Assembly (NCBI GenBank): GCA_040261275.1
Contig: JBDQOI010000002.1
Location: 49,871-113,870 of the forward strand
Direction: 5' to 3'
Source of the DNA: UBA8752 sp040261275
Lineage (GTDB): Bacteria; Bacteroidota; Bacteroidia; Flavobacteriales_D; Sanyastnellaceae
DNA length: 64,000 bases
Shown here: positions 17,501 to 25,900 of the stretch, piece by piece
Layout of the letters: the number at the start of each line of letters is the position of its first letter
Position numbering within the stretch: the first letter of the stretch is position 1
Notes under the pieces: model-generated
The model's database searches: none
Seen by the model: only the letters and a program-made list of their open reading frames with translations
Told to the model about the DNA's origin: nothing
Position numbers and translations under genes: made by a program

Positions 17501-20130
17501 TGGACTCCTTGGCTTGCAACTTCAATGAACTCGCTACGGAAGACGACAACAATTGTGTCTTCATCACCCACGCATGTGATACCTGCGTGGAGGGCGAAAT
17601 CGTAGACAATGATGCCGATGACGACGGTATTTGTGATGCTTTCGAAGTATCGGGTTGCACCGATAGCCTGGCCTGCAACTACAGTCCGACCTCGACAGAA
17701 GAAGACGGCTCATGCATCTTCCTGTCCACCCCCTGCGAAACATGCGAACAAGGCGAGATCGTAACCAACGATGACGACGGAGACGGCATTTGCAACGAAG
17801 ATGAAATCATCGGTTGCCAAGACACCGCCTCCTGCAACTACAATTCCCTGGCGACCGATCCCGGAACCTGCACCTTTACAGATGGCCTTTGTCAAACCTG
17901 TGAAGAAGGTCAAGTCATCGACAACGACGAGGACGGGGACGGGGTCTGCAATGCGGATGAGATCGCGGGGTGCCAAGACACACTGGCCTGCAACTTCGAC
18001 GCATTGGCCACGGATTCAGACAGCACATTGTGTGTGTATGCACTCCTCGCTTGTGAAACCTGTGTCGAAGGTGAAGTGGTCTCGAATGACGACGATGGGG
18101 ATGGCGTCTGCAATGCCGATGAGGTCGCGGGCTGCACCGACACCACGGCGTGCAGTTTCAATGCCCTTGCCACCGATTCCGACAGCACACTTTGCTCCTA
18201 TGTCGACGGCCTGTGTCAAACCTGCGAAGAAGGCCTGGTTGTCGACAATGATGACGACGGGGATGGAATCTGCAATGACCTGGAAGTTCCGGGATGCACC
18301 GATTCCACAGCCTGCAACTTCGACAGTCTCGCTACAGACGACAACTTGAGCTGCGTGTTCGCGGAATTCCCGTGTGAATCCTGCGAAGGCCTGGAGGTGG
18401 TCTTGAATGACGCCGATGGTGACGGGGTTTGTGACCCGGATGAACTCCTCGGCTGCACGGACAGCACCGCTTGCAATTACGACAGCACGAGCACCACGGA
18501 CAGCGATAACAGCCTCTGTATCTATACCGAAACGGATTGTGCAACATGTTCCGGCGAACAGGATGGAACGGGAACCGTTATCTCAAACGATGCGGATGGC
18601 GATGGAATCTGTGACGACAATGAACTGGAAGGATGTACCGACCCTGAAGCGTGCAACTTCGAAGCAGAAGCCACGGAAGACAACGGAAGCTGCGCTTACG
18701 AGGATGCCCTTGGCATATGCGGCGGGTTGTGCCCATCCGATATGGACAATGACAACATATGCGACGACGAAGACGCGTGCATTGGCCAGTACGATGCCCT
18801 TGGGGTTTGCAACGGTGATTGTTCCGCAGACGTAGATGGAGACGACGTCTGCGATGATGTGGACGACTGCGTGGGCTCCTATGACGCCATTGGTGTTTGC
18901 AACGGAGACTGCACGGAGGATGCCGACGGCGATGGCATCTGCGACGATGTAGACGATTGTGTCGGAACACCCGATGCGCTGGGCGTTTGCAATGGAGATT
19001 GCCCGGCGGACGCGGACCAAGATGGCATCTGCGACAATGCTGAAATTCTAGGATGTACCGATGAAGCGGCCTGCAATTACGATCCCGCAGCGACGGAGGA
19101 TGACGGCAATTGTGCCGTTGAAGATGCGCTCGGCGTCTGCGGTGGTGATTGCCCAGCCGACGAAGACAACGACAACATTTGCGACGACGTTGACCCCTGT
19201 GTGGGCCAATTCGACGCCTTGGGTGATTGTAACGGCGGCTGCGGTGCGGATATAGACAATGACGAGATCTGCGATGATATTGACCCATGCGTGGGACAGT
19301 ACGATGCCCTGGGCATTTGCAATGGTGACTGCCCGGCTGACGCAGACCAAGACGGTGTTTGTGACAATGCCGAAATTCTAGGCTGCACCGATGCGGCAGC
19401 ATGCAACTTCGATGCGAATGCGACAGAGGAAGACGGCAGTTGCGAAGAGCTGGACGCACTCGAAGAGTGCGGCGGTGACTGCGGGGCAGACGCAGATGGC
19501 GATGGAATTTGCGACGATGTGGACGATTGCGTGGGCGAATACGACGCACTAGGGGAATGCAATGGCACCTGCGCGGCTGACGCAGATGGCGATGGCGTCT
19601 GTGACGATGCTGAAATTCTCGGTTGCACCGATCAGAACGCCTGCAACTATGACCCAACCGCTACCGAAGAAGACGGCTCATGCACCGTGGAGGATGCCAT
19701 CGGAATTTGCGGCGGCTCCTGCTCCTGCGATCAAAACAGCAACGGCATCTGCGATGACGAGGAACTGGGTTGTCCTGACTTCAACAGCAATGGCATTTGC
19801 GATGGACAGGAGGTGTTCGGTTGCACATATCCCGATGCTTGCAACTACAGTGACCTTGCCACCGCGGACGACGGCTCATGTACCTATGCCTTGACCGGTT
19901 TTGACTGCGACGGCACCAACATCGATGCGGGCGAACTCTTCTACGGGTGCACTTACGAACAGGCCATCAATTACAGCGCCGCTGCCGACTTGGATAACGG
20001 CTCCTGCGTATTCCTGGATGTCCTCACGGGAATCGGCCCGTGCTACTTCGATGTCACCAACGACGGCATCGTCAACACCCCTGACCTTCTCATCCTCCTC
20101 CAATACTGGGAGGCAAGTTGTGTCGACTGA
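14506..20130 (+). CDS. Giant secreted Cys/Asp-rich repeat protein B (two shared domains, cupredoxin-like domain, about 21 Cys repeats)
   Basis: An 1874-residue exported protein with a signal peptide in the first 28 residues (CCCLLMATTSAFAQ). Residues about 45-235 and 268-480 are two copies of the domain shared with the proteins at 11697 and 36735 (SYRLYV and TYRFYV, SFYQD and GFFQS, YDSFLSIG and YDSWVTIG, AQVTTDG and AQFTTDG). Residues about 698-805 resemble a cupredoxin: FTPAQVSIPTGGTVVWQN, DLHNVNG, GIYQYDC, GMVGSVLV. About 21 units of the form GCTDxxACNYxxxATxDDGSC follow, mixed with TSP3-like DxDxDGxCDD blocks. The C-terminus is an EF-hand-like segment (DVTNDGIVNTPD, LLILLQYW). No T9SS sorting domain is visible. 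A large calcium-binding adhesin or matrix protein is the best guess. Confidence 0.8.
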   Translation: MLETKLSFQSLSRALCCCLLMATTSAFAQLDVCANSAGGTFSISVDTVAVNIGPTSSLHGPVDLTGYNSYRLYVQCEAPDDLLQAVAGDSLFPTTLTTTTSFYQDTVGTWSEVGFIPLLFPMIPALEYDSFLSIGLTAAAVTGEGEIAPQIAEDAGIPITGVFESGDDLIIDTFEGASWFVADAQNATNCAAGADLKIFFAQVTTDGELDGQVFFQMFRNGVQSGANCVTPYLDVTPGTSNGCTDSAACNFDPAANLDDGSCDYCTCADTAFFQTVSFPNDSLPNYSLEIELTADHDTTGIPSLIGLKTYRFYVRTAQPDEKLTAVYGDSIIPLDVQSSTGFFQSTYGGVTPNTVNPVLFSSFPELEYDSWVTIGIDKTAGLMGAGFADVYTVSDPNTPPSWIASFDPGGGVTGGNIFTNTPVGGSWFAFTSTANVIPDADQRVLIAQFTTDGVISGSLGTQILPPGLTSENNEYYKLRFDFTTEELGVPIISNYPEDICGCISDVDSDGLCDQNDNCIDLDACNYSDTSATECLTLDVIDVCGGDCTEDADGDGICDDADDCIGQEDECGVCNGPGEIFDCGCYDLGPNWCDCFGNQLDALNICGGDCAADLNNNGICDDDEELGCTDPDADNFDLTANVDDGSCVFEGCTDPGATNYDDTALTDDGSCIYPGCTDSSAWNYDSAANQDDGSCQANACGVEGELVLTTSFAFTPAQVSIPTGGTVVWQNMSDGDLHNVNGDVDSQTGNSFGNPQSFMLMSIAGSAQGTCIGSVTFNTPGIYQYDCSIGDCAEQGMVGSVLVGTPGCTDSEAANFNPDADYDNGQCLFWGCTDTTACNFDPNADVPNGSCIFADGNCEVCDGAGGVTVEDADSDGVCDGDEIVGCTDSLACNYDTNSTTNTDNSLCVYRDTDCALCSGAQDGTGTVLPNDDDGDGVCNDLEVPGCMDATACNYDNAATDDDGSCLLATETCQICFGDTVLTLDDDGDGICNDDEVLGCLDSLACNFNELATEDDNNCVFITHACDTCVEGEIVDNDADDDGICDAFEVSGCTDSLACNYSPTSTEEDGSCIFLSTPCETCEQGEIVTNDDDGDGICNEDEIIGCQDTASCNYNSLATDPGTCTFTDGLCQTCEEGQVIDNDEDGDGVCNADEIAGCQDTLACNFDALATDSDSTLCVYALLACETCVEGEVVSNDDDGDGVCNADEVAGCTDTTACSFNALATDSDSTLCSYVDGLCQTCEEGLVVDNDDDGDGICNDLEVPGCTDSTACNFDSLATDDNLSCVFAEFPCESCEGLEVVLNDADGDGVCDPDELLGCTDSTACNYDSTSTTDSDNSLCIYTETDCATCSGEQDGTGTVISNDADGDGICDDNELEGCTDPEACNFEAEATEDNGSCAYEDALGICGGLCPSDMDNDNICDDEDACIGQYDALGVCNGDCSADVDGDDVCDDVDDCVGSYDAIGVCNGDCTEDADGDGICDDVDDCVGTPDALGVCNGDCPADADQDGICDNAEILGCTDEAACNYDPAATEDDGNCAVEDALGVCGGDCPADEDNDNICDDVDPCVGQFDALGDCNGGCGADIDNDEICDDIDPCVGQYDALGICNGDCPADADQDGVCDNAEILGCTDAAACNFDANATEEDGSCEELDALEECGGDCGADADGDGICDDVDDCVGEYDALGECNGTCAADADGDGVCDDAEILGCTDQNACNYDPTATEEDGSCTVEDAIGICGGSCSCDQNSNGICDDEELGCPDFNSNGICDGQEVFGCTYPDACNYSDLATADDGSCTYALTGFDCDGTNIDAGELFYGCTYEQAINYSAAADLDNGSCVFLDVLTGIGPCYFDVTNDGIVNTPDLLILLQYWEASCVD

Positions 20131-20152
20131 TGGACATACCCTTTATAGAAAG

Positions 20153-20189
20153 AGAAAGCCGAGCCCTCAAAAGCTCGGCTTTCTTTTTT
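20153..20189 (+). terminator. Strong rho-independent terminator after the giant repeat protein
   Basis: A 12-bp perfect stem (20153-20164 with 20173-20184; core GCCGAGC/GCTCGGC) with an 8-base loop, followed by a run of T. Confidence 0.9.
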
Positions 20190-20237
20190 AGGGGACAGGA
20201 GGGAGGCTCCCGTGAAAAAGCGGCTGATCCGAAAGGC

Positions 20238-21749
20238 TCACTGCCCTCGCTTCTTCATCTGCTCCTCCCGGGCGAGAATGTCGCCGATTTGATCGGCTCC
20301 CACCTGTTTGGCTATGACCTTCTTATCGCGGTCCAGGAGAAACATCTTGGGCGTGGCATAAACGTCGAATGTCGTTCTGAAATTCAGGCTCTGGAGCGTC
20401 GTAATCCCTGACACGATCAAGGCCGTTGCACTGTCAGCGGCGTTGATCTCTGGATTGTCGGACACGTGAATCCAATCGACCAGGTTCTTCTCTCGAACGA
20501 ATTTCAACCAGGGCTCCGGCTCGAAGTCATTGCCAATGGCATAGATCTCAAGTCCTTTCGGATGCCATTCCGCATACAACTCCTCCAGCTTGGGCATCTC
20601 CTTTTTACAGTGTCCGCAGGTGGACTCCCAAATGGACACCAAAGTGTATTCGGCCTCTACATCATAAAGGCTGACCCATTGCTGCTGGGATGTATCCGGC
20701 AGAATGATGTTGGGAATGCGCTTGCCGCAGAGGGAGTAACGCAAATCCTCCGCCCGGTCGGTCACCTTTTTGAGCTGCTCTTCATTGAGCCAATCCGCGC
20801 GGCCCGAAGCATAGTATCGATCCACAAGGTCCACGAACACTTTGTCCATGCACATGACCTGGCTTTTCTCCGCTGAAAAAGTGAAAAAGTGGACGAAATA
20901 CTTGAACATATCAGGATCCACAGCAGCGCGCTCAATCAGCTTGTTCACCTCTGCCAAAGCCGTATCCGGCAATTGGGGCATGACGCTGTTCCAGTGCTGC
21001 TCAAGCAGGTTGTGCAATGCCGGATCCCGCACCAAACGACCATCACTGAAATCCACCCTGTCCCAGTACATGCTGCGGAATTTGTAATAGCGCCACAATT
21101 GGGGATTCGCTGCATCGTAAGGTGCTTCGGGGACATCCGGCTCTCGCACCATTCGAATCATCTTGGCAAAAAGGGTCTCGCCAAAGCTCTCCTGGATCCG
21201 GTCCTGTTCGGCTTCCACTTGCAAGTTCAGCAGCTCCAAGTCCTGCGTCAATTGTGCGCGTTCTGCCTCGGTCATTGTGGAATCCTGAGCACGGGCATCA
21301 ATGGGTGCACGCTTGTCGCGCATGCGCTGGATGAAGGCCAGATATTCGTAGAACAAGCGCGTATCCTCGCCCTCTTTCACCACCACACTGGCCGGAAGAT
21401 TGGATAGGTCCGCTTCGAGTTGGATGGGCTCACCCGTCACAATCATCTCCACAAAACCTCCACCGGGCAGGACCAAACCGTATTTGCCTCCCTTCTCAGC
21501 GGAGGGGGATGGGAGATTGAACCGCCCCCTCAACTCCACAACAGCCGTATCGGCGTAATACATCTTGTTCCCGTAGTAATTCGCGAGAAATACGGTGTCT
21601 CCCTCCGCCAAACCGGAAATCCGGAAATCCAATCGGGCAGGAGATTGGGCAGCGGCAGCAACTCCCATCAAGGGAATCATGGCCGCGAGTGCGAAACTCC
21701 GAATCAAACCTTGGGCAGAGAAGACCGGCATCATTGAATAAAGATTCAT
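20238..21749 (-). CDS. Thioredoxin-like exported protein with DUF4369-like N-terminus
   Basis: A 503-residue protein from the ATG at 21749 with a signal peptide (SFALAAMIPLMGVAAAAQ). The N-terminal part (LDFRISGLAEGDTVFLANYYGNKMYYADTA) matches the beta-rich DUF4369-type domain that precedes thioredoxin folds in Bacteroidota. A helical middle region follows, like DUF5106. The C-terminal 150 residues are a TlpA-like thioredoxin domain with active site WESTCGHCKKEMP and a cis-Pro region YATPKMFLLDRD. It is probably a periplasmic disulfide oxidoreductase. It lies next to two extremely Cys-rich secreted proteins, which makes a role in their folding attractive but unproven. Confidence 0.8.
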   Translation of the reverse strand: MNLYSMMPVFSAQGLIRSFALAAMIPLMGVAAAAQSPARLDFRISGLAEGDTVFLANYYGNKMYYADTAVVELRGRFNLPSPSAEKGGKYGLVLPGGGFVEMIVTGEPIQLEADLSNLPASVVVKEGEDTRLFYEYLAFIQRMRDKRAPIDARAQDSTMTEAERAQLTQDLELLNLQVEAEQDRIQESFGETLFAKMIRMVREPDVPEAPYDAANPQLWRYYKFRSMYWDRVDFSDGRLVRDPALHNLLEQHWNSVMPQLPDTALAEVNKLIERAAVDPDMFKYFVHFFTFSAEKSQVMCMDKVFVDLVDRYYASGRADWLNEEQLKKVTDRAEDLRYSLCGKRIPNIILPDTSQQQWVSLYDVEAEYTLVSIWESTCGHCKKEMPKLEELYAEWHPKGLEIYAIGNDFEPEPWLKFVREKNLVDWIHVSDNPEINAADSATALIVSGITTLQSLNFRTTFDVYATPKMFLLDRDKKVIAKQVGADQIGDILAREEQMKKRGQ

Positions 21750-21784
21750 GCTGTGTGAATGGACTGCTAATTTAGCCGAGGTCC

Positions 21785-22558
21785 ATGGCATCCGATGTGA
21801 AAGAGTGTAAGAGTTGGGGCATCATAGGATGCGGATGGTTGGGGCTGTCCTTTGCCCGGGAAAAGACGTCGATGGGCCACTCTGTTTGGGGAACGTCTCA
21901 GAGCCATCGCGGAACTAAAATTCTGGAACGTCACGGCATCCAATCCGTGCTCTTCAGCCTGGAATCTCCGCACCATGCCGGATCACCATGGCCCGAATGG
22001 GATGTTCTGGTCATCGCACTTCCCCCGGGCGCCTCTGCCCACACTGAACGCGTGGCAGCCCTGAGGAAGCGCATGGATGCCTCACAATGGAATGTGGTCA
22101 TTTCATCCACCAGCGTATACCCCTCCGAACCGGGGGTCTATGACGAAGGCGATGCCGAGCGAAGAATCAGTCCGCATTCCGGAATGTGCGTATTGGATGT
22201 GGAGACGCAATGGGCAGGGCAGAGGACGACCCTGCTGCGCGCCGGAGGATTAATCGGACCGGGTCGACACCTGTTTCGAAACGCTCAAGGGCCACGACAG
22301 CCCGACCGTTGGGTCAACGTCGTACATCAAAACGACGTCGTCAGGGCCATCTCCCATGTCGTCCAATCAGAGCTTTCCGGTCCTGTCAATGTATCGGCCC
22401 CCGTTCACCGCACTTGGAACGAGTGCTGGGCGCACGGTCAACCCGCGGGTTCCCTTCCTCTGCCGGAGAAACGGGCCATCCATGTGCGCCGGCTCATCGA
22501 TAGCGGCTTTGTCTTCCAGCACCCCGATCCTGCGCATATGCCGGATTTATTTACCTGA
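21785..22558 (+). CDS. NAD(P)-binding epimerase/dehydratase family protein, YeeZ-like
   Basis: A 257-residue cytosolic Rossmann-fold protein. SWGIIGCGWLGLSFAREKTSMGHSVWGTS is the nucleotide-binding opening, VISSTSVYPSEPGVYDE is the strand-5 region, and LLRAGGLIGPGRH with VNVVHQNDVVRAI follows. The ending DSGFVFQHPDPAHMP closely resembles the end of E. coli YeeZ. The usual YxxxK catalytic pair is not evident. Substrate unknown. It is divergent from the thioredoxin-like gene, with 35 bases between the starts, and nine bases from the next gene. Confidence 0.75.
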   Translation: MASDVKECKSWGIIGCGWLGLSFAREKTSMGHSVWGTSQSHRGTKILERHGIQSVLFSLESPHHAGSPWPEWDVLVIALPPGASAHTERVAALRKRMDASQWNVVISSTSVYPSEPGVYDEGDAERRISPHSGMCVLDVETQWAGQRTTLLRAGGLIGPGRHLFRNAQGPRQPDRWVNVVHQNDVVRAISHVVQSELSGPVNVSAPVHRTWNECWAHGQPAGSLPLPEKRAIHVRRLIDSGFVFQHPDPAHMPDLFT

Positions 22559-22566
22559 AACTTGGC

Positions 22567-23448
22567 ATGAATTCCATCCCATTTCTCCTCGAACGGAAAA
22601 ATGACCGCACCATTTATGGATGGTGGCACCTTCCAAAGGGAAAGGCCAAAGGCACTGTTCTCTTCCTTCACGGTTATAAGGGCTACATGGATTGGGGGGC
22701 GTGGAAGCTGGTCGGCCATCGGATGGCTTCAGAGGGCTGGCGGATGTTGCGGATCAATTTCACCCACAACGGAACCACGGTAGCGAGCCCTTCTGCCTTC
22801 CGCGACTTGGAGGCTTTCGCTGACAATACCTACCGACGAGAACGCGACGAAGCCATGGCCGTCCTCTGCGCACTGCGCCAGCCTGCTTCCATTCCGGATT
22901 CGGTTGCCCTTGATGCGCCGCTCGCCGTCATCGGACACAGTCGCGGGGGCGGTATCGCTTGTCTTGCCGGCGAAAGGGCCAACGAACATCTCCTAAGCCA
23001 AGGCAAAAGGGGAGTGGACGCCATCGTCTCTTGGGCAGGTGTCGCGGATTTCGCCTCGCGATTCCCGCAAGGCGAAGCCAGAGAACAGTGGCGGAATTCT
23101 GGCCAGCTGGAGATCATCAACCACCGAACCCGACAACGCCTGCACCACAACTGGTCGTTCCTCGAGGATTTCGAGGCGCACGAGGATGAACTGACCATAG
23201 AAAAAGCAGTCCTCCGTTATCCGGGCCACCTGCTCGCTGCCCATGGTTCAGCAGACGCCGCTGTTTCCTTGGATCATGCCCAACGCCTCGTGAAATGGGC
23301 CCAAAACGGTCAACTCCACGTCCTTCCAGACGCGGGCCACACTTTTGGGGCTGCAGAGCCTTGGCAGAATCCCACGTTGCCTTCGGAATTGGAGGCATTA
23401 ACACAAACGACCCTGCGCTTCCTGGAGGAAGGCAGGGCCGTTCACTGA
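22567..23448 (+). CDS. Alpha/beta hydrolase fold protein (dienelactone hydrolase/prolyl peptidase-like)
   Basis: A 293-residue soluble hydrolase. TVLFLHGYKGYMDWGAWKLV provides the oxyanion region, VIGHSRGGGIA is the nucleophile elbow with the catalytic Ser, LLAAHGSADAAVSLDHA supplies the acid, and PDAGHTFGA the catalytic His. All members of a working triad are present. Substrate cannot be predicted. It follows the YeeZ-like gene closely and converges with the T9SS gene downstream. Confidence 0.8.
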   Translation: MNSIPFLLERKNDRTIYGWWHLPKGKAKGTVLFLHGYKGYMDWGAWKLVGHRMASEGWRMLRINFTHNGTTVASPSAFRDLEAFADNTYRRERDEAMAVLCALRQPASIPDSVALDAPLAVIGHSRGGGIACLAGERANEHLLSQGKRGVDAIVSWAGVADFASRFPQGEAREQWRNSGQLEIINHRTRQRLHHNWSFLEDFEAHEDELTIEKAVLRYPGHLLAAHGSADAAVSLDHAQRLVKWAQNGQLHVLPDAGHTFGAAEPWQNPTLPSELEALTQTTLRFLEEGRAVH

Positions 23449-23464
23449 GTCTATGAACTGAAAA

Positions 23465-24367
23465 TCAGCGGCGGATCACCAGCTTCTGCAACTCATGGCG
23501 GTCAGCCGGACCGAAGAGGTAAACACCTTCCGGAATGTCCAACGCCACGCTTTGCTGGGCCACATCCACTGCGACACGCGCAACTTCACGCCCCATCAAG
23601 TCGAGGACCACAAGATCCTGGGCTTCCAGAATGCCTGAAATGTTCAGCTGGCCTGAGGAGGGGTTGGGAGAAAAGCCAAAGGGCGAAACCGCCAAATCCT
23701 CCACACCCAACAAATCCACGTCGCTTTCCGCGAGGGTGATGTTGTCTATGTAGTACAGACCAATCGTTTGACCATCGCCGAGCGCGTAGAAGTTGATGCT
23801 GCTGAAATTCCCATCGTATGGCGCCTGGAAAAGCTCGGCCCCATTGATCCACATCTTGAAGAGTCCTTGATCCAAGTCGACCACAAAGCGAACATTGAAG
23901 AATTCATCAATGGGCACTGTGGTGGCATCGGACATGCCCCAAGGACCGTCAGCAATGGCGTTGCCTGCAGCATCCGAAAAGAAATTGCATTGCCAACTGC
24001 CGGTTCCAGCACCTGCCACATCCGTGCCCTGCACATTGAAATAGGCGGAATTCCCATCGGGAATCATCATGTCCCAATCGAGGCTCCAGTTGCCCTCGCT
24101 CTTCATGATATTCATAAGAATGTCCATGGGGCCACCCGTCACCGACTGGGCTTCAATCTTCAGAGAATTCGCACCTTCTGAAGCGAATTCGTCGCTGACT
24201 TGGGAGTCCCAATCACTTCCAGGCGCATCGCCACCCGGCCAAACATCGAAAAGGTCGCTCTCCACACAGATGAAATCACCTGCCGCAAAGGATTCAAATC
24301 CTTCTTCAAATTGAGCGAATGTTGTTGTGGCCGCGAACAATGCGACCGGGAGTATCAATTTTTTCAT
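23465..24367 (-). CDS. Secreted T9SS cargo protein with jelly-roll (concanavalin-like) domain
   Basis: A 300-residue exported protein from the ATG at 24367, signal peptide KKLILPVALFAATTTFAQ. Residues about 20-215 look like a beta-sandwich of the LamG/concanavalin type (NSLKIEAQ, WSLDWDMMIP, FFNVRFVVDLDQGLFKMWINGAELF, YYIDNITLAE). The last 80 residues are a type A T9SS sorting domain: SPNPSSGQLNISG, VVLDLMGREVARV, IPEGVYLFG and a basic end LVIRR. It should be carried across the outer membrane and retained or released. Ligand unknown. Confidence 0.8.
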   Translation of the reverse strand: MKKLILPVALFAATTTFAQFEEGFESFAAGDFICVESDLFDVWPGGDAPGSDWDSQVSDEFASEGANSLKIEAQSVTGGPMDILMNIMKSEGNWSLDWDMMIPDGNSAYFNVQGTDVAGAGTGSWQCNFFSDAAGNAIADGPWGMSDATTVPIDEFFNVRFVVDLDQGLFKMWINGAELFQAPYDGNFSSINFYALGDGQTIGLYYIDNITLAESDVDLLGVEDLAVSPFGFSPNPSSGQLNISGILEAQDLVVLDLMGREVARVAVDVAQQSVALDIPEGVYLFGPADRHELQKLVIRR

Positions 24368-24422
24368 GCGTTGTTTTGATTTGCTGAAAATTAATCGCCC
24401 AATCAAAAGGACCCAAAGCAAG

Positions 24423-25259
24423 ATGGAGGGAGAAGGCAACATCAGGAAGTTGAAGAGTCACAGAAACGCAGACGGGCGCATCCAATATGCTTGGCAGGCA
24501 AGGGATGTCCTCGACCCTATGGATGATCTCTCGCTGCTGGAAGCTGTGGGGAAACCCCTGCGAATTGAGCACACTGGCAAGATTCACTGCACCGTTACCG
24601 GCAAATCCATCCGCAAGACATACGGAGACGGGATGTCGTTTGAAGCCTTTCAATCCTCACCATTGGCTGTGGAGAGCATCATTCATCCTGAGCTCAGCCG
24701 CATCCACGAAGGCATTGCCCTGCGCGATGCCAAGTGGGAAGAAGCCCATCACAACCAGCCCCACGTCGTTTACTTCAGCTACACGGGTGGAGTAAAAGTG
24801 GGCGTTACCCGCACCACTCAAGTGCCGTGGCGCTGGATTGATCAAGGAGCATCCGGTGCCATTCTGCTGGCGAAAACACCCTACCGGCAGCTCGCCGGAC
24901 TCATCGAAGTGGCAATGAAGGAACACTTTGCCGACAAGACTCAATGGAGGGCAATGCTCACAGCTGGCAATCCGGATGAAGCCCACGTCGCCGAGCAACT
25001 TCTCGCAGCCAAAGACCACGCCTTCGAGCATTGTCCCGCTGAATTCGAGGAGTTCATTTCAGATGACGATGACGTGCACCACCTCACGTTCCCCGGTGGA
25101 CCTTTCCCCGACAAGGTCCAATCCGTCTCCCTGGACAAGGAACGCACCATTGAGGGCATTCTCACCGCCATCAAGGGCCAGTACTTGATCTTCAACGACG
25201 GACGCGTCTGGAACGTCAGGCGACACTCCGGCTACCGAGTAGCGTGGTCATTCTCTTAA
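24423..25259 (+). CDS. DUF2797 family protein
   Basis: A 278-residue protein from the ATG at 24423, starting MEGEGNIRKLKSH as is typical of DUF2797. A Cys-containing segment (HTGKIHCTVTGKSIRKTYGDGMSFEAF) and YFSYTGGVKVGVTRTTQVPWRWIDQGA are further family features; the latter resembles a GIY-YIG-like nuclease pattern. Function not established. It diverges from the T9SS gene with 55 bases between start codons. Confidence 0.75.
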   Translation: MEGEGNIRKLKSHRNADGRIQYAWQARDVLDPMDDLSLLEAVGKPLRIEHTGKIHCTVTGKSIRKTYGDGMSFEAFQSSPLAVESIIHPELSRIHEGIALRDAKWEEAHHNQPHVVYFSYTGGVKVGVTRTTQVPWRWIDQGASGAILLAKTPYRQLAGLIEVAMKEHFADKTQWRAMLTAGNPDEAHVAEQLLAAKDHAFEHCPAEFEEFISDDDDVHHLTFPGGPFPDKVQSVSLDKERTIEGILTAIKGQYLIFNDGRVWNVRRHSGYRVAWSFS

Positions 25260-25284
25260 ACCCAACTCCCTTGGGTGAAACCCG

Positions 25285-25875
25285 TCAATTCAAACTGGGA
25301 TCCAATGGCAGGGCAGAGGCCCGGGCAAAACGGGGGCCCTTGGAGGCCAGCATTCGCTTCCACAATCCTTCCGCCGGAGGCTGGAAAATGGCATCGAGTT
25401 TTTGATCGAGTGGGGCATCGTGAACATACCAGCTGTTGCCCTTGATCTCTGAATCCAACTGACCTTTGGTCCAACCACTGTAGCCGATGAAGAACCGCAC
25501 ATCACCATCATCGTAGCTTCCGGAGGCCAAAGCGGACTTCAGCTCATCGAAATCCCCACCCAGCCACAAACCGGGGAGTACGGGCATGGCACCGGAAACT
25601 TCCTTTCCCAATCGATGGAGGTAAAACAGGCTGTCATCGTGCACCGGTCCTCCCATCGACACCTGCTGGTTCAGCCCCCAGTCCTCTGCATCTTCAAGCA
25701 CCGCATTCAATGCACGGTCCGTGAAATTGTCCAGGACAAATCCGAGGGAACCGTCCTCATCATGGTCACACAAGAAGACGACCTTTCTTCCAAACCAAGC
25801 GTCTGACATGAACGGCTCGGAAAGCAAAAATTGCCCAGTTCTCGGTTTTGCATCCGCTGATGGCACGAAATCCAT
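25285..25875 (-). CDS. yqgE: YqgE/AlgH family protein
   Basis: A 196-residue cytosolic protein of a conserved family of unknown function. From the ATG at 25875 it begins MDFVPSADAKPRTGQFLLSEPFMSD, the normal family opening; a second ATG at 25902 would add nine residues. GFVLDNFTDRALN, SMGGPVHDDSLFYLH and FFIGYSGWTKGQLDSEI are the other conserved blocks. It is divergent from the M14 peptidase with only 25 bases between the start codons, so each gene's promoter must reach into the other's 5' region. Confidence 0.9.
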   Translation of the reverse strand: MDFVPSADAKPRTGQFLLSEPFMSDAWFGRKVVFLCDHDEDGSLGFVLDNFTDRALNAVLEDAEDWGLNQQVSMGGPVHDDSLFYLHRLGKEVSGAMPVLPGLWLGGDFDELKSALASGSYDDGDVRFFIGYSGWTKGQLDSEIKGNSWYVHDAPLDQKLDAIFQPPAEGLWKRMLASKGPRFARASALPLDPSLN

Positions 25876-25900
25876 ATTGCAATTTCTCACATTTGAAGCC

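Noticed and set aside
12500..19950. Regularly spaced repeats that could suggest a CRISPR array
   Set aside because: The repeats are imperfect, in frame, and encode Cys/Asp-rich protein units throughout; there is no constant repeat with unique spacers and no cas gene.
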